64,000 nt of DNA from Streptomyces rubradiris (GTDB lineage Bacteria; Actinomycetota; Actinomycetes; Streptomycetales; Streptomycetaceae): positions 4,452,001 through 4,516,000 of the forward strand of contig NZ_BNEA01000015.1 of assembly GCF_016860525.1 (NCBI RefSeq). Direction: 5' to 3'. The position numbers and the translations under genes are program-made. The notes under the pieces were generated by a model. The model had not been told where the DNA came from and did not search any database. It was given only the letters and a program-made list of their open reading frames with translations. Position 1 is the first letter of the stretch, and each line of letters starts with the position of its first letter. Positions 11,103 through 19,240 of the stretch are shown in pieces.

Positions 11103-11156
11103 CGGCGCGGCGGGAGCGGCGCGGCGGGAGCGGCGCGGCGGGAGCGGCGCGGCGGG
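11103..11156. repeat. 14-bp tandem repeat, 3.9 copies
   Basis: Units of cggcgcggcgggag repeat from 11103, 11117 and 11131, then 12 bases of a fourth copy. They lie in the 271-bp divergent gap between the UvrA paralogue and the acetyltransferase. Otherwise that gap shows nothing clear. Confidence 0.9.
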
Positions 11157-11189
11157 TTTCGGGAGGGGCTCGCGGCGGAAGTTTCCGGC

Positions 11190-12050
11190 ATGCGACCGGA
11201 TGACTGGCACCTCACCGAAGACATCGACGCCTTCCTCGCCCGGGCCGGGGACTTCCTGCGCTCGCGCCCGGATCTGCACACCATGGCGCTGACGGTCACC
11301 GAGACCCTGCGCGCCGACGGCCCGGGGGCGTACGCAGCCGAGGCCCCGCTCTTCGGCTACCTGGAGGAGTCGGGTGAGGTCCGTGCCGCCTTCCACCGCA
11401 GGACGCGGGGTCTGCTGAGCCCCACCGTCCTCACCCCGGAGTGGGCCGACGCCCTCGCCGCCCGGTTGGCCGGCCTCGGCCACGTGCTCCCCGGGGTCAG
11501 CGCCGAGCAGCACACCGCCGCCGCCTTCGCCGAGGCGTGGCGGCGGCGCGCGGGCGCCACGCCGGCCCTGCGCACGCAGCGCGTCCGCCTGTACCGGCTC
11601 GGCACCCCGGCCCCGCCGGACCCGCACGCGGAGGGCCGGGCGCGGGTGGCCGGTGAGCGGGACCACGAGCACCTCGTGCGCTGGTGCCGCGCGTTCACGG
11701 CGGACGTCGGGGAGGACTTCCCCGCGGACGACGCCGGCTGGCCCGGCACCCGCTTCGCCGCCAAGCGCTTCACGTTCTGGGAGACGCCGGACGGCACGCC
11801 CGTCTCCATGGCCGGCGCGACCCCGATGGTCGCCGGCCACGTCCGGGTGGACCCCGTCTACACCCCGGCCCCCCTGCGCGGCCGCGGTTACGCGGGCGCG
11901 GTGACGACGGCGGTGGGCCGGGCCGTGCTGGCCGCGGGCGCACGCACGGTGGTCCTGTTCGCGGACCCGGCCAACCCCACCAGCACCGCGCTCTACCAGC
12001 GCATCGGGTACGACCCGGTCGCCGAGTTCACGGTGTACGACTTCACGTGA
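11190..12050 (+). CDS. GNAT family N-acetyltransferase
   Basis: 286 residues from the ATG at 11190. The C-terminal half is a GNAT fold with the acetyl-CoA loop RGRGYAGAVT (Q/R-x-x-G-x-G/A) and the end ALYQRIGYDPVAEFTVYDF, a typical strand 6-helix 4-strand 7. The N-terminal 120 residues form the extra helical half seen in double-domain GNATs. The substrate is unknown. The gene is divergent from the UvrA paralogue. Confidence 0.85.
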   Translation: MRPDDWHLTEDIDAFLARAGDFLRSRPDLHTMALTVTETLRADGPGAYAAEAPLFGYLEESGEVRAAFHRRTRGLLSPTVLTPEWADALAARLAGLGHVLPGVSAEQHTAAAFAEAWRRRAGATPALRTQRVRLYRLGTPAPPDPHAEGRARVAGERDHEHLVRWCRAFTADVGEDFPADDAGWPGTRFAAKRFTFWETPDGTPVSMAGATPMVAGHVRVDPVYTPAPLRGRGYAGAVTTAVGRAVLAAGARTVVLFADPANPTSTALYQRIGYDPVAEFTVYDFT

Positions 12051-12102
12051 GGCCGGGCGTGCGCCGGACGGCGCTGTCATAGCCGCCTCCCCGGCGCCCC
12101 CC

Positions 12103-13203
12103 TCAACCGGTGTGCAGGACCCGGAAGCGGTCCGGGACCGTCGGGTCCCGGTCGACGATCTGGACCGGCGGCCAGGCCCACTGCCGGACGCTGATGCCCG
12201 GTGCGCGGGAGAAACGGATCCGGCCGCGGGAGCCCTCGGTCACGACGCGCGGCCAGGACGCGGCGATGCGCGCCCGGTCCGTGCCGTGGGCGCGCAGGAC
12301 GTCGGCGAGGACGGCGATCGTGTCGTAGCCCTCGAAGGCGACGAAGGAGGGAGGTCCGGACAGCCGCGCGCGCAGGGCCGCCTCGACGCGTGTGCCGAGC
12401 GGGGTGAGGTGTTCGGGCAGGTAGCGCAGGAACGGGATCCCCGCGCCGTCACCGCCCAGCAGCGTCGCCCACTCGGCGAACTCCGGCTGCCCGGCCGGTG
12501 CGCCGATCAGGACGCCGGTGAGACGCGGGTCGCGGCGCACGGACCTGACGACGGACGCGGCCGGCTCCGGGTGGCCGACCAGCAGGAGCAGGGCCGTCGC
12601 GCCGTGGGCGGCGAGCGCGTCGCACAGGTCGGTGGGTCCGAGCACGCTCATGTCGAGCTCGACGACGCTGCCGCCGCGCGGCGCGAGATGCTCGCGCAGG
12701 ATGCCGGTCCCGGACGCCCAGTAGACGCTCGGCTGGGTCGCCACGGCGATGCGGCTGTGGCCCGCGCCGAGCAGGAAGTCGGCGTAGACGCGCCAGCCGT
12801 GGGACTGCGCGGGGGCGATCCGGGCGACCCATTCCGTCGGCTGTCCGGTGAGCGCGTCGAGGACCGCGGACGAGCACAGGAAGGGCAGGCCGAGGGCGTC
12901 CGCACGGGCGGCGGCGGCGCGGGCGACGACGCTGTGGTACTCGCCGGTCACGGCGGCCACGTCCAGCCGGGCCAGTTCGTCCACGGCCGCCGCGGCCCGC
13001 TGTGGATCGGCCGCGGTGTCCCGCACCACCAGCTCCAGCGGCCGTCCGCCGATTCCGCCGGCGTCGTTGACATCGCGCACGCCCAGTTCGAGCCCGGCGA
13101 GCAGCTGCCGCCCCGCCTCGACCCAGCCGGGCGGCGTCAACGGAGCGAGGGCCCCGACCCGGACCACCCCGTCGGCCCGGTCCACCCCGAGCAACGTACT
13201 CAT
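12103..13203 (-). CDS. Periplasmic-binding-fold (Leu/Ile/Val type) protein without signal peptide
   Basis: 366 residues. The pattern (GALAPLTPPGW, GLELGVRDVNDAGGIGGRPLELVVRDT, later FVAFEGYDTIAVLADVLR) is that of type I substrate-binding proteins of branched-chain amino acid/amide ABC importers. However the chain begins MSTLLGVDRADGVVRVG with no signal peptide or lipobox, and no permease or ATPase genes adjoin. The upstream in-frame extension to 13797 runs through intergenic DNA and gives no plausible signal either. It is probably a cytoplasmic ligand sensor or an orphan; binding of an amino acid or amide is only inferred. Confidence 0.75.
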   Translation of the reverse strand: MSTLLGVDRADGVVRVGALAPLTPPGWVEAGRQLLAGLELGVRDVNDAGGIGGRPLELVVRDTAADPQRAAAAVDELARLDVAAVTGEYHSVVARAAAARADALGLPFLCSSAVLDALTGQPTEWVARIAPAQSHGWRVYADFLLGAGHSRIAVATQPSVYWASGTGILREHLAPRGGSVVELDMSVLGPTDLCDALAAHGATALLLLVGHPEPAASVVRSVRRDPRLTGVLIGAPAGQPEFAEWATLLGGDGAGIPFLRYLPEHLTPLGTRVEAALRARLSGPPSFVAFEGYDTIAVLADVLRAHGTDRARIAASWPRVVTEGSRGRIRFSRAPGISVRQWAWPPVQIVDRDPTVPDRFRVLHTG

Positions 13204-13457
13204 TCGGCGACGCCCCCGCCCGTCTCGTCCCGCCCCAGCGGGCCCACTCGGTTGATCATGCGAGCCATTCCAGTCACGGCCCCTACCGACGGGCAACCGA
13301 TTATGCGTTCCCTGGCACACCGGGGCCGCGCCTGTGACGTGATGTCCTCGCCCGGCCCGGGTGAACCAGCTCGCCCCGAATCCCTCGTCGCCGGGCCTTG
13401 GCTCGTAACTCCTGAGGCGGGGCAACCGAGTTCTCGGTGAGTTCGTAAGGTGGAGGC

Positions 13458-13527
13458 ATGTGGACCCAGCACACCCAGGCTCTGTGATCACGAGGCGTTG
13501 AGGGCGATGCCGTAGGGCGTCGCCCTC
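13458..13527 (+). promoter_or_regulatory. Candidate attenuator: short leader ORF plus hairpin
   Basis: The 469 bp between 13204 and 13672 hold no gene. A 9-codon ORF, MWTQHTQAL (13458-13487), follows the purine-rich stretch AAGGTGGAGG; an overlapping 13-codon GTG ORF at 13460 uses the same site. Immediately downstream, 13500-13527 forms an 8-bp perfect stem (gagggcga / tcgccctc). A small ORF and hairpin ahead of an rRNA methyltransferase is the arrangement of translation-attenuated resistance genes. This is inference; antiterminator pairing was not modelled. Confidence 0.3.
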
Positions 13528-13672
13528 CTTGGTGTGCCTGTTGCGTGATCCGTCTTCCGAGCGCCGCCCGCACTGTGGCGGAGCGATGCCGGGCTTCTTC
13601 TTCTTGGGACAGCGGCTCCTGAGCGCGCGTACAGGCACGGTCCTTCCCCTCCACCGTTGCCAGGAGTGCCTC

Positions 13673-14521
13673 GTGCCCGTGTTGCTTCCCCCTGCCCTCG
13701 AACCGTTCCTCGACGTGCTGCGCTGCCCGGTGTGCCGCGCCCGTCTCCGACCCGGCCACGGCTCACTGCGCTGCCCGGCGGGCCACACCTTCGACATCGC
13801 GCGTCAGGGCTACGTCAGCCTCCTGACGGGCATACGCGCCACCAGCGGTGACGACGCGGACATGGTTCAGGCTCGGAACCGGTTCCTGTCCACCGGCAGG
13901 TACGCCCCTGTCCGCCAGACCCTGACTCGTATGACAGCCGACGCCCTGCCTGGCCGAGGCAAGGTCGTGGACGTCGGATGCGGCACCGGCTACTACCTGG
14001 CCGGCGTACTCGATCAACTGCCCGGCACCCGCGGCCTGGGCCTGGACACGTCGGTACGCGCCCTGCGCTCGGCCGCCCGAGCCCATCCGCGAGCCGCTGC
14101 GGCGAGCTGGGACGTCTTCCGCCCCTTCCCCTTGGCCGACCACGGGGTCGACGTCGTGCTGGACGTGTTCGCCCCGCGCAACCCGGCCGAGTTCCACCGG
14201 GTGCTCCGTCCGTCCGGCCGGTTGATCGTGGTGCGCCCTGGCGAGCGGCACCTGGCCGAACTGCGGGACCGGATACCCGGGATGGTCACGATCGACCCGG
14301 ACAAGGAACAGCGCCTGCGACAGGCGCTGGACCCGTATTTCCAGCCCGCCGGCACCCGGCACGTGGCTTACACCACCTCACTGACCAGGCAGGAGGCCAT
14401 CGACCTGGTGGGCATGACACCGAGCGCGCGCCACCTGACCCACGCGGACCTGACCGATCCCGGTGCTCTGCCCGCCCGGACCACCGTCTCCGTGCTGGCC
14501 ACCTCCTACCGGCCTCGGTGA
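13673..14521 (+). CDS. RlmA/TlrB-type 23S rRNA (guanine-N1) methyltransferase
   Basis: 282 residues from GTG 13673, chosen because CAGGAG stands 6 bp upstream; an in-frame ATG at 13586 is the alternative. It has an N-terminal zinc finger (CPVCRARL, then RCPAGHTFD) followed by QGYVSLL, the RlmA signature, then a Rossmann methyltransferase core with VVDVGCGTGYYLAGVL as SAM motif I and APRNPAEFHRVLRPSG. Relatives methylate G745 or G748 of 23S rRNA; TlrB confers tylosin resistance. The residue modified here cannot be told from sequence. Confidence 0.8.
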   Translation: MPVLLPPALEPFLDVLRCPVCRARLRPGHGSLRCPAGHTFDIARQGYVSLLTGIRATSGDDADMVQARNRFLSTGRYAPVRQTLTRMTADALPGRGKVVDVGCGTGYYLAGVLDQLPGTRGLGLDTSVRALRSAARAHPRAAAASWDVFRPFPLADHGVDVVLDVFAPRNPAEFHRVLRPSGRLIVVRPGERHLAELRDRIPGMVTIDPDKEQRLRQALDPYFQPAGTRHVAYTTSLTRQEAIDLVGMTPSARHLTHADLTDPGALPARTTVSVLATSYRPR

Positions 14522-14577
14522 GCCAGCCCGCCGCGCCGGCCGTCCGGGATCTGTTCACTCCCCGCCCCTCGCGACAC

Positions 14578-14605
14578 ACTTTTGCAAGCGGGTGCTTGCA
14601 AAAGT
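14578..14605. promoter_or_regulatory. Perfect 12-bp palindrome, likely operator
   Basis: ACTTTTGCAAGC (14578-14589) and its exact reverse complement (14594-14605) flank a GGGT spacer, 25 bp before the XRE regulator's ATG. The AT-rich core TTTTGCAA stands out in this genome. The most likely role is an autoregulatory operator; a hairpin in the leader RNA is the alternative. Confidence 0.6.
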
Positions 14606-14630
14606 TAGCGAAGGTGGGCAAGGTGGAGGC

Positions 14631-15119
14631 ATGGCATCGCTGAACGTCGGCAATCTCGGTGAGTACCTGCGCGAGCAGCGGCGCAACGCCCAGCTGTCGT
14701 TGCGGCAGCTCGCCGACGCCGCCGGGGTGTCCAACCCGTACCTGAGCCAGATCGAGCGCGGACTGCGCAAGCCCAGCGCGGAGGTGCTCCAGCAGGTCGC
14801 CAAGGCCCTGCGCATCTCCGCCGAGACGCTGTACGTCCGCGCCGGCATCCTCGACGCCGAGCGGGACCGCGACGAGGTCGAGACACGCGCCGTCATCCTC
14901 GCCGACCCCTCGCTCAACGAGCGGCAGAAGCAGGTGCTGCTCCAGATCTACGAGTCCTTCCGCAAGGAGAACGGATTCGGGACCGGCGAGGCGGCCGGGC
15001 CGGCGCGGGACGGGGACGGCACCGCGGACCAGGGAACCGGCGGCGGCAGCAGTACGGCCGGCGGAGGCGATGCCGCCGGAAGCGACACAGACGCAGGCCG
15101 GCGGCGGACGGCCGGATAA
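14631..15119 (+). CDS. XRE family helix-turn-helix regulator
   Basis: 162 residues from ATG 14631. The Cro/C1-type HTH occupies about residues 8-65 (LREQRRNAQLSLRQLADAAG, then VSNPYLSQIERG). A helical segment (NERQKQVLLQIYESFRKENG) follows, and the last 50 residues are a Gly/Ala/Asp-rich disordered tail. It starts 25 bp downstream of a perfect palindrome, a likely autoregulatory site. The HBHA-like gene follows after 80 bp in the same direction and is a candidate target. Confidence 0.85.
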   Translation: MASLNVGNLGEYLREQRRNAQLSLRQLADAAGVSNPYLSQIERGLRKPSAEVLQQVAKALRISAETLYVRAGILDAERDRDEVETRAVILADPSLNERQKQVLLQIYESFRKENGFGTGEAAGPARDGDGTADQGTGGGSSTAGGGDAAGSDTDAGRRRTAG

Positions 15120-15199
15120 CGCCGGACCAGGGCTCGGACGCCCGCCGCGGACCTCGTCAACCCAGCCGAACGCGAATCCGATCCGGGAGGATCCCCACC

Positions 15200-15799
15200 A
15201 TGGCCATCACCGACGACCTGCGCAAGACCCTCAGCGACCCGACCCCGCTCTACTTCGCCGCCGGCACCGCCGATCTGGCGCTCCAGCAGGCCAAGAAGGT
15301 GCCGGCCCTGGTCGAGCAGCTGCGCGCCGAGGCCCCGGCCCGCATCGACGCCGTACGCAACACCGACCCCAAGGCCGTGCAGGAGAAGGCCGCCTCCCGT
15401 GCCAAGGAGGCGCAGGCGACCCTTCAGGCCAAGGTCGGCGAGTTCATCGGCGCCCTCGACGTGAAGAAGCTGGGCGAGACCGCCCAGGACCTCGCCCTGC
15501 GCGGGGTCGGGGTCGCCGCCGAGTACGCCGTCAAGGCCCGCGAGACCTACGAGAAGGTCGCCGAGCACGGCGAACAGGCAGTGAAGACCTGGCGCGGCGA
15601 GGCCGCCGAGGAGATCGAGGACCTGGCGATCGCCGTCGAGGGCAAGCCCGAGCCGGTCGAGGTCCGCGACGACGAGCCGGAGCCGGCCGGGGCGACGGCC
15701 GAGCCCGCCGCGGAGCAGAAGCCCGCGGCGAAGAAGGCGCCGGCCGCCCGCAAGACCACCACCGCGAAGAAGACCGCGCCGTCGGCCAAGGGAGAGTGA
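15200..15799 (+). CDS. HBHA-like helical protein with Lys/Ala-rich tail
   Basis: 199 residues, with a good GGGAGG site ahead of ATG 15200. Residues 10-135 are strongly helical and Ala/Lys/Glu-rich (coiled coil). The last 35 residues are Lys/Ala/Pro-rich (PAAKKAPAARKTTTAKKTAP), the layout of mycobacterial heparin-binding hemagglutinin. There is no signal peptide. In Mycobacterium HBHA is an adhesin also linked to lipid bodies and cell poles; the role in Streptomyces is not known to me. Confidence 0.7.
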   Translation: MAITDDLRKTLSDPTPLYFAAGTADLALQQAKKVPALVEQLRAEAPARIDAVRNTDPKAVQEKAASRAKEAQATLQAKVGEFIGALDVKKLGETAQDLALRGVGVAAEYAVKARETYEKVAEHGEQAVKTWRGEAAEEIEDLAIAVEGKPEPVEVRDDEPEPAGATAEPAAEQKPAAKKAPAARKTTTAKKTAPSAKGE

Positions 15800-15815
15800 C
15801 CGGCCGTACGGTCAC

Positions 15816-15844
15816 GGGCCGGGCACCTTTGGGGTGTCCGGCCC
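15816..15844 (+). terminator. Stem-loop after HBHA-like gene
   Basis: A 12-bp stem (gggccgggcacc / ggtgtccggccc, one G-T pair) with a 5-nt loop lies 16 bp after the stop codon. It is a plausible terminator of the XRE/HBHA-like unit. Confidence 0.6.
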
Positions 15845-15891
15845 GTTCTATGGGTACGGTGGCGGCGTAGCAGGGGTTCGCGAATCAACGG

Positions 15892-16251
15892 ATGGTGGGC
15901 GACATGCTGATGCTGGGCTTCGCGGGATTCATGGGCATCTTGAAGATCATCCTCATGGCCCTGGCCGCGGTCGGGCTGTTCGACGCCGCGTTCCGGCGGG
16001 AGGACGCCTTCCGCGCCGCGGACAAGCAGAACAAGGTCTTCTGGCTGATCATTCTGGGCATCGCGCTCGTGGTCAGCTATCTGTTCTCGATCCTGTCCAT
16101 CCTGCCGATCGCCGGCGCGGTCGCCAGCATCGTCTACCTCGTCGACGTCCGCCCCGCCCTGCAGCAGGTCGGCGGCGGCCGCGGCTTCGGCCGCCGCGGC
16201 CGGGGGAGCAGCAGCGACGGTCCGTACGGGCCGTGGAACGGCGGCCGGTAG
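15892..16251 (+). CDS. DUF2516 family small membrane protein
   Basis: 119 residues (or 115 from the ATG at 15904) with two or three hydrophobic helices: about 5-30, and 50-85 as a pair. A conserved middle DAAFRREDAFRAADKQNK and the end VYLVDVRPALQQ identify the actinobacterial DUF2516 family. The tail is Gly/Arg-rich. No function is known. Confidence 0.8.
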   Translation: MVGDMLMLGFAGFMGILKIILMALAAVGLFDAAFRREDAFRAADKQNKVFWLIILGIALVVSYLFSILSILPIAGAVASIVYLVDVRPALQQVGGGRGFGRRGRGSSSDGPYGPWNGGR

Positions 16252-16395
16252 CGGCGTCCCGGGGAGGCGCGTCGGCCCTGCGGTGGGAGCCCTGCGCCGC
16301 CCGGTCCACCCGCGCCCGGCGACGGCGCGTCGGCCCTGCGCGCCCGCTTCCGCATCCCCACCCGGCGACGGCGTGCCGGGCCTCCGGTGGAGGCC

Positions 16396-17697
16396 CTACG
16401 CCGCCCGGTCCAGCAGCACCACGGCCACGTCGTCCGTCAGCTCGCCCCCGTTCAGCTCCCGGACCTCGTGCACCGCGGCCCGCAGCAGTTCCTCCCCGCG
16501 CAGCCCCTCGGCCAGCTGCCGGCGGATCATCTCCACCATGCCGTCCTGACCCAGTCGCTCCCCGCCCACGCCGACCTTGCCCTCGATGAGCCCGTCGGTG
16601 TAGAGCATCAGGCTCCACTCGGCGCCCAGCTCCACCTGCATCCGGGGCCAGCGGGCGCCGGGCAGCAGGCCAAGGGCGGGCCCGTTGTTGTCGTAGGGCA
16701 GCAGTCGCGGGGCCCGGCCGGGGCTGGCTATGAGCGGGGCCGGATGGCCCGCCAGGCACAGGCCCGCGCGGCGGCCGTCGGGGGCGATGTCCACCGTGCA
16801 CAGCGTCGCGAAGATCTCCTCGTCGGCGCGCTCGTGCTCCAGCACCTGCTGGAGGGTGTTCAGCAGTTCGTCCCCGCACAGCCCGGCCAGGGTCAGCGCC
16901 CGCCAGGCGATGCGCAGCTCCACGCCCAGCGCGGCCTCGTCCGGGCCGTGTCCGCAGACGTCGCCGATCATGGCGTGCACGGTGCCGTCGGGGGTGCGCA
17001 CGGCGTCGTAGAAGTCGCCGCCGAGCAGTGCCCGGGAGCGGCCCGGCCGGTAGCGGGCGGCGAACCGCAGCGAGGAGCCGTCCAGCAGCGGGGTGGGCAG
17101 CAGACCGCGCTCCAGTCGGCGGTTCTCCTGCGCGCGCAGCCGGCCCTCGGCGAGCCGCCGCTCGGCCGTCTCGGAACGCTTGCGCTCCACGGCGTAGCGG
17201 ATGGCGCGGCTGAGCAGCCGGCCGTCCAGCTCGTCCCGGAACAGATAGTCCTGGGCGCCCACGCGCACGGCCTCGGCGCCGCGCTCGGCGTCGCCGGAGG
17301 CGGTCAGCGCGAGCACGGCGTGCCGGGGCGCGAGCCGCAGCACGTGCCGGAGCACGGCCAGCTCGTCGTCGGTGTCGTCGCCGCCCGGCGCCGGGAGCGC
17401 CAGGTCCAGCAGGATGCAGTGGACGTCGTCGGTGAGCAGCCGCTCGGCCTCGGTGAGGTTGCGGGCGGTGCGCACGCGGATCGGCTTGCCGGCCGAGTCC
17501 AGCAGGTCGGGCACGATCGGCGAACCGGCCGGATCGTCCTCGATCAGCAGCAGGGTGAGAGTGGCGCCGGTGCCGTGCGCGGGCGTGGCGTCGCGGTGCG
17601 CCTCTTCCTTGAGGGGGCCGCCGACGGCCTGCGGGGCCTGCGCCTGTCCACTCTCCACGGCCGGGATCGCTCTCTGCCGCGGTACGGGTACGGGCAT
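16396..17697 (-). CDS. Response regulator-PP2C phosphatase fusion (RsbU/SpoIIE type)
   Basis: 433 residues from the ATG at 17697, preferred over 17769 because of the GGGAAGGAA site before it. The N-terminal receiver domain (LLLIEDDPAG, phospho-acceptor Asp in CILLDLALPAP) is joined by a helical linker to a SpoIIE-type PP2C domain (GGDFYDAV, GDVCGHGPDEAAL, LMLYTDGLIEGKVG, LTDDVAVVLLD). Such proteins dephosphorylate anti-anti-sigma factors in partner-switching cascades. No histidine kinase or anti-sigma gene is adjacent, so the partners are unknown. Confidence 0.88.
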   Translation of the reverse strand: MPVPVPRQRAIPAVESGQAQAPQAVGGPLKEEAHRDATPAHGTGATLTLLLIEDDPAGSPIVPDLLDSAGKPIRVRTARNLTEAERLLTDDVHCILLDLALPAPGGDDTDDELAVLRHVLRLAPRHAVLALTASGDAERGAEAVRVGAQDYLFRDELDGRLLSRAIRYAVERKRSETAERRLAEGRLRAQENRRLERGLLPTPLLDGSSLRFAARYRPGRSRALLGGDFYDAVRTPDGTVHAMIGDVCGHGPDEAALGVELRIAWRALTLAGLCGDELLNTLQQVLEHERADEEIFATLCTVDIAPDGRRAGLCLAGHPAPLIASPGRAPRLLPYDNNGPALGLLPGARWPRMQVELGAEWSLMLYTDGLIEGKVGVGGERLGQDGMVEMIRRQLAEGLRGEELLRAAVHEVRELNGGELTDDVAVVLLDRAA

Positions 17698-17966
17698 CGT
17701 CTTGGGTTCCTTCCCTCCCCCCGAGGGCACGGCGGCATCGAGGGTCTCGACCCACCGACCGGTGACCATAGCGGCTGGGACCGCCCCGGCGGAATGGTGT
17801 GAGCCGGGTCGCTCCGTCGCCCGCCGCCGTCATATGCCGCGTTCCGTACCGCAGTTGGACACGCCGGCGGGCCCTCGGGGATGACGAAGCTCACGTCAGG
17901 CGGGAGTTGGCCGTGCGGTGGGTCACGTGATCCAGGTCACCGGGGCGGGCGCGGGTGCGGCGTCCG

Positions 17967-19040
17967 TCACGCGTCCGGTCGTACGACGCCCAGGATCGGC
18001 ATGGAACCGGCGCCCGCCTCCGTCACCGTACGGCCGGGGCGCGGGGCGTGGATGATCCTGCCGTCACCGATGTACAGCCCGACGTGGCTGGCGTCGTCGA
18101 AGTAGATGACGAGGTCGCCGGGGCGCATGTCCTCGGTCTCCACGTGCGGCAGCCGCCGCCACTGCTCCTGTGAGGTGCGCGGTACGGGGTGTCCGGCCGC
18201 GGCCCAGGCCTGGGAGGTCAGGCCGGAGCAGTCGAAGGAGTCCGGTCCCTCGGCGCCCCACACGTACGGCTTGCCGAGCTGCTCGGTGGCGTACTTCACG
18301 GCCTTCTCGCCCGGCGCGGAGGCCTGGTCGTGGGCGTCCTGGAGGACGCCGGTGTCCAGCCAGGCGGTCTGCGCCTTCTGCGCGGCCTCGCGCTCCAGCT
18401 CGGCGAGGCGCTCCTTCTCCTCCTTCTCCAGCCGGGACTGGAGCTTCTCCGCCGCGTCGATCTGCTGCTCGATCTTCTTCTTGGCGGCGGCCTTGGCCTT
18501 GCGGTTGACCTCCAGCCGCTTCCACTGCGCGGAGGCGTCGTCGGCGTAGGCCCGCAACTCCTTCTGGGTGCGGGTCATCTCGGCCATCAGCCCGGTCGCC
18601 GCGCGCTGGCCCTGGAGCACCCGGCCGGCGCCGTCGAGGAACCGGCCGGGGTCGTCGGTGAGCAGGAACTGGGCGGTGGAGGAGAGGCCGCCCGTGCGGT
18701 ACTGGTCGCGGGCCGCCGCGCCCGCCCGGTCCTTCAGCCCGTCCAGCCGCTGCTGGCCCTGGTCGATCTTCCGGGCCAGCTCCACGATCTCGGCGGACTG
18801 CTTCTCCGCCTTCTCCTCGGCCGCGTTGTAGGCGTCGGTGGCCACGGACGCGTCGTGGTAGAGCTTGTCGAGCTTGGCGCGGACCTCCTCAAGGTCCTTG
18901 TCCGGCAGGGGAGTCCGGGCCGGTGAGGGCGTGGGTATGGGTGCGGGGGCCGCGAACGCCGTGCCGGGTGCCGCGAGGACGGTCACCGCGCAGACCACGG
19001 TCAGGGCGGCCGTGAGCAGGCCGCGCTTGCCCGAACCCAT
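17967..19040 (-). CDS. Secreted NlpC/P60 peptidoglycan endopeptidase with coiled coil
   Basis: 357 residues from ATG 19040; a TTG at 19055 is less likely. A Sec signal peptide ends near APGTAFAAPAP. A long coiled coil (about 50-235) is followed by a C-terminal NlpC/P60 domain: catalytic Cys in SFDCSGLTSQAW, His in DASHVGLYIG, third polar residue His in IIHAPRPG. The layout matches RipA-like D,L-endopeptidases that cleave peptidoglycan stems; the coiled coil may keep the enzyme autoinhibited or bind FtsEX (inference). No c-di-AMP riboswitch is apparent in the 200-bp upstream gap. Confidence 0.9.
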   Translation of the reverse strand: MGSGKRGLLTAALTVVCAVTVLAAPGTAFAAPAPIPTPSPARTPLPDKDLEEVRAKLDKLYHDASVATDAYNAAEEKAEKQSAEIVELARKIDQGQQRLDGLKDRAGAAARDQYRTGGLSSTAQFLLTDDPGRFLDGAGRVLQGQRAATGLMAEMTRTQKELRAYADDASAQWKRLEVNRKAKAAAKKKIEQQIDAAEKLQSRLEKEEKERLAELEREAAQKAQTAWLDTGVLQDAHDQASAPGEKAVKYATEQLGKPYVWGAEGPDSFDCSGLTSQAWAAAGHPVPRTSQEQWRRLPHVETEDMRPGDLVIYFDDASHVGLYIGDGRIIHAPRPGRTVTEAGAGSMPILGVVRPDA

Positions 19041-19240
19041 ACCTGTTTCCCCCAAACTGATTTACCGTCAGTAACTTACGGTCGTCTGAGGGATCGTGCC
19101 ACGGTCGCGCGCAAAGCGACAGAGGCCGTCGGACACCGGATGCCCCCCGGCGGCCCGTCGGGTACGGCGATCACCTCGCCGGTGTGACGAACGGGACGCG
19201 GGAAGCGTTCCCCCGCACGTGTGTCCGGCCCGGCCGGCGG

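Noticed and set aside
19041..19240. c-di-AMP (ydaO-type) riboswitch ahead of the NlpC/P60 gene
   Set aside because: These riboswitches often precede cell-wall hydrolases in actinomycetes, but the gap is short and lacks their conserved helices as far as can be judged by eye.
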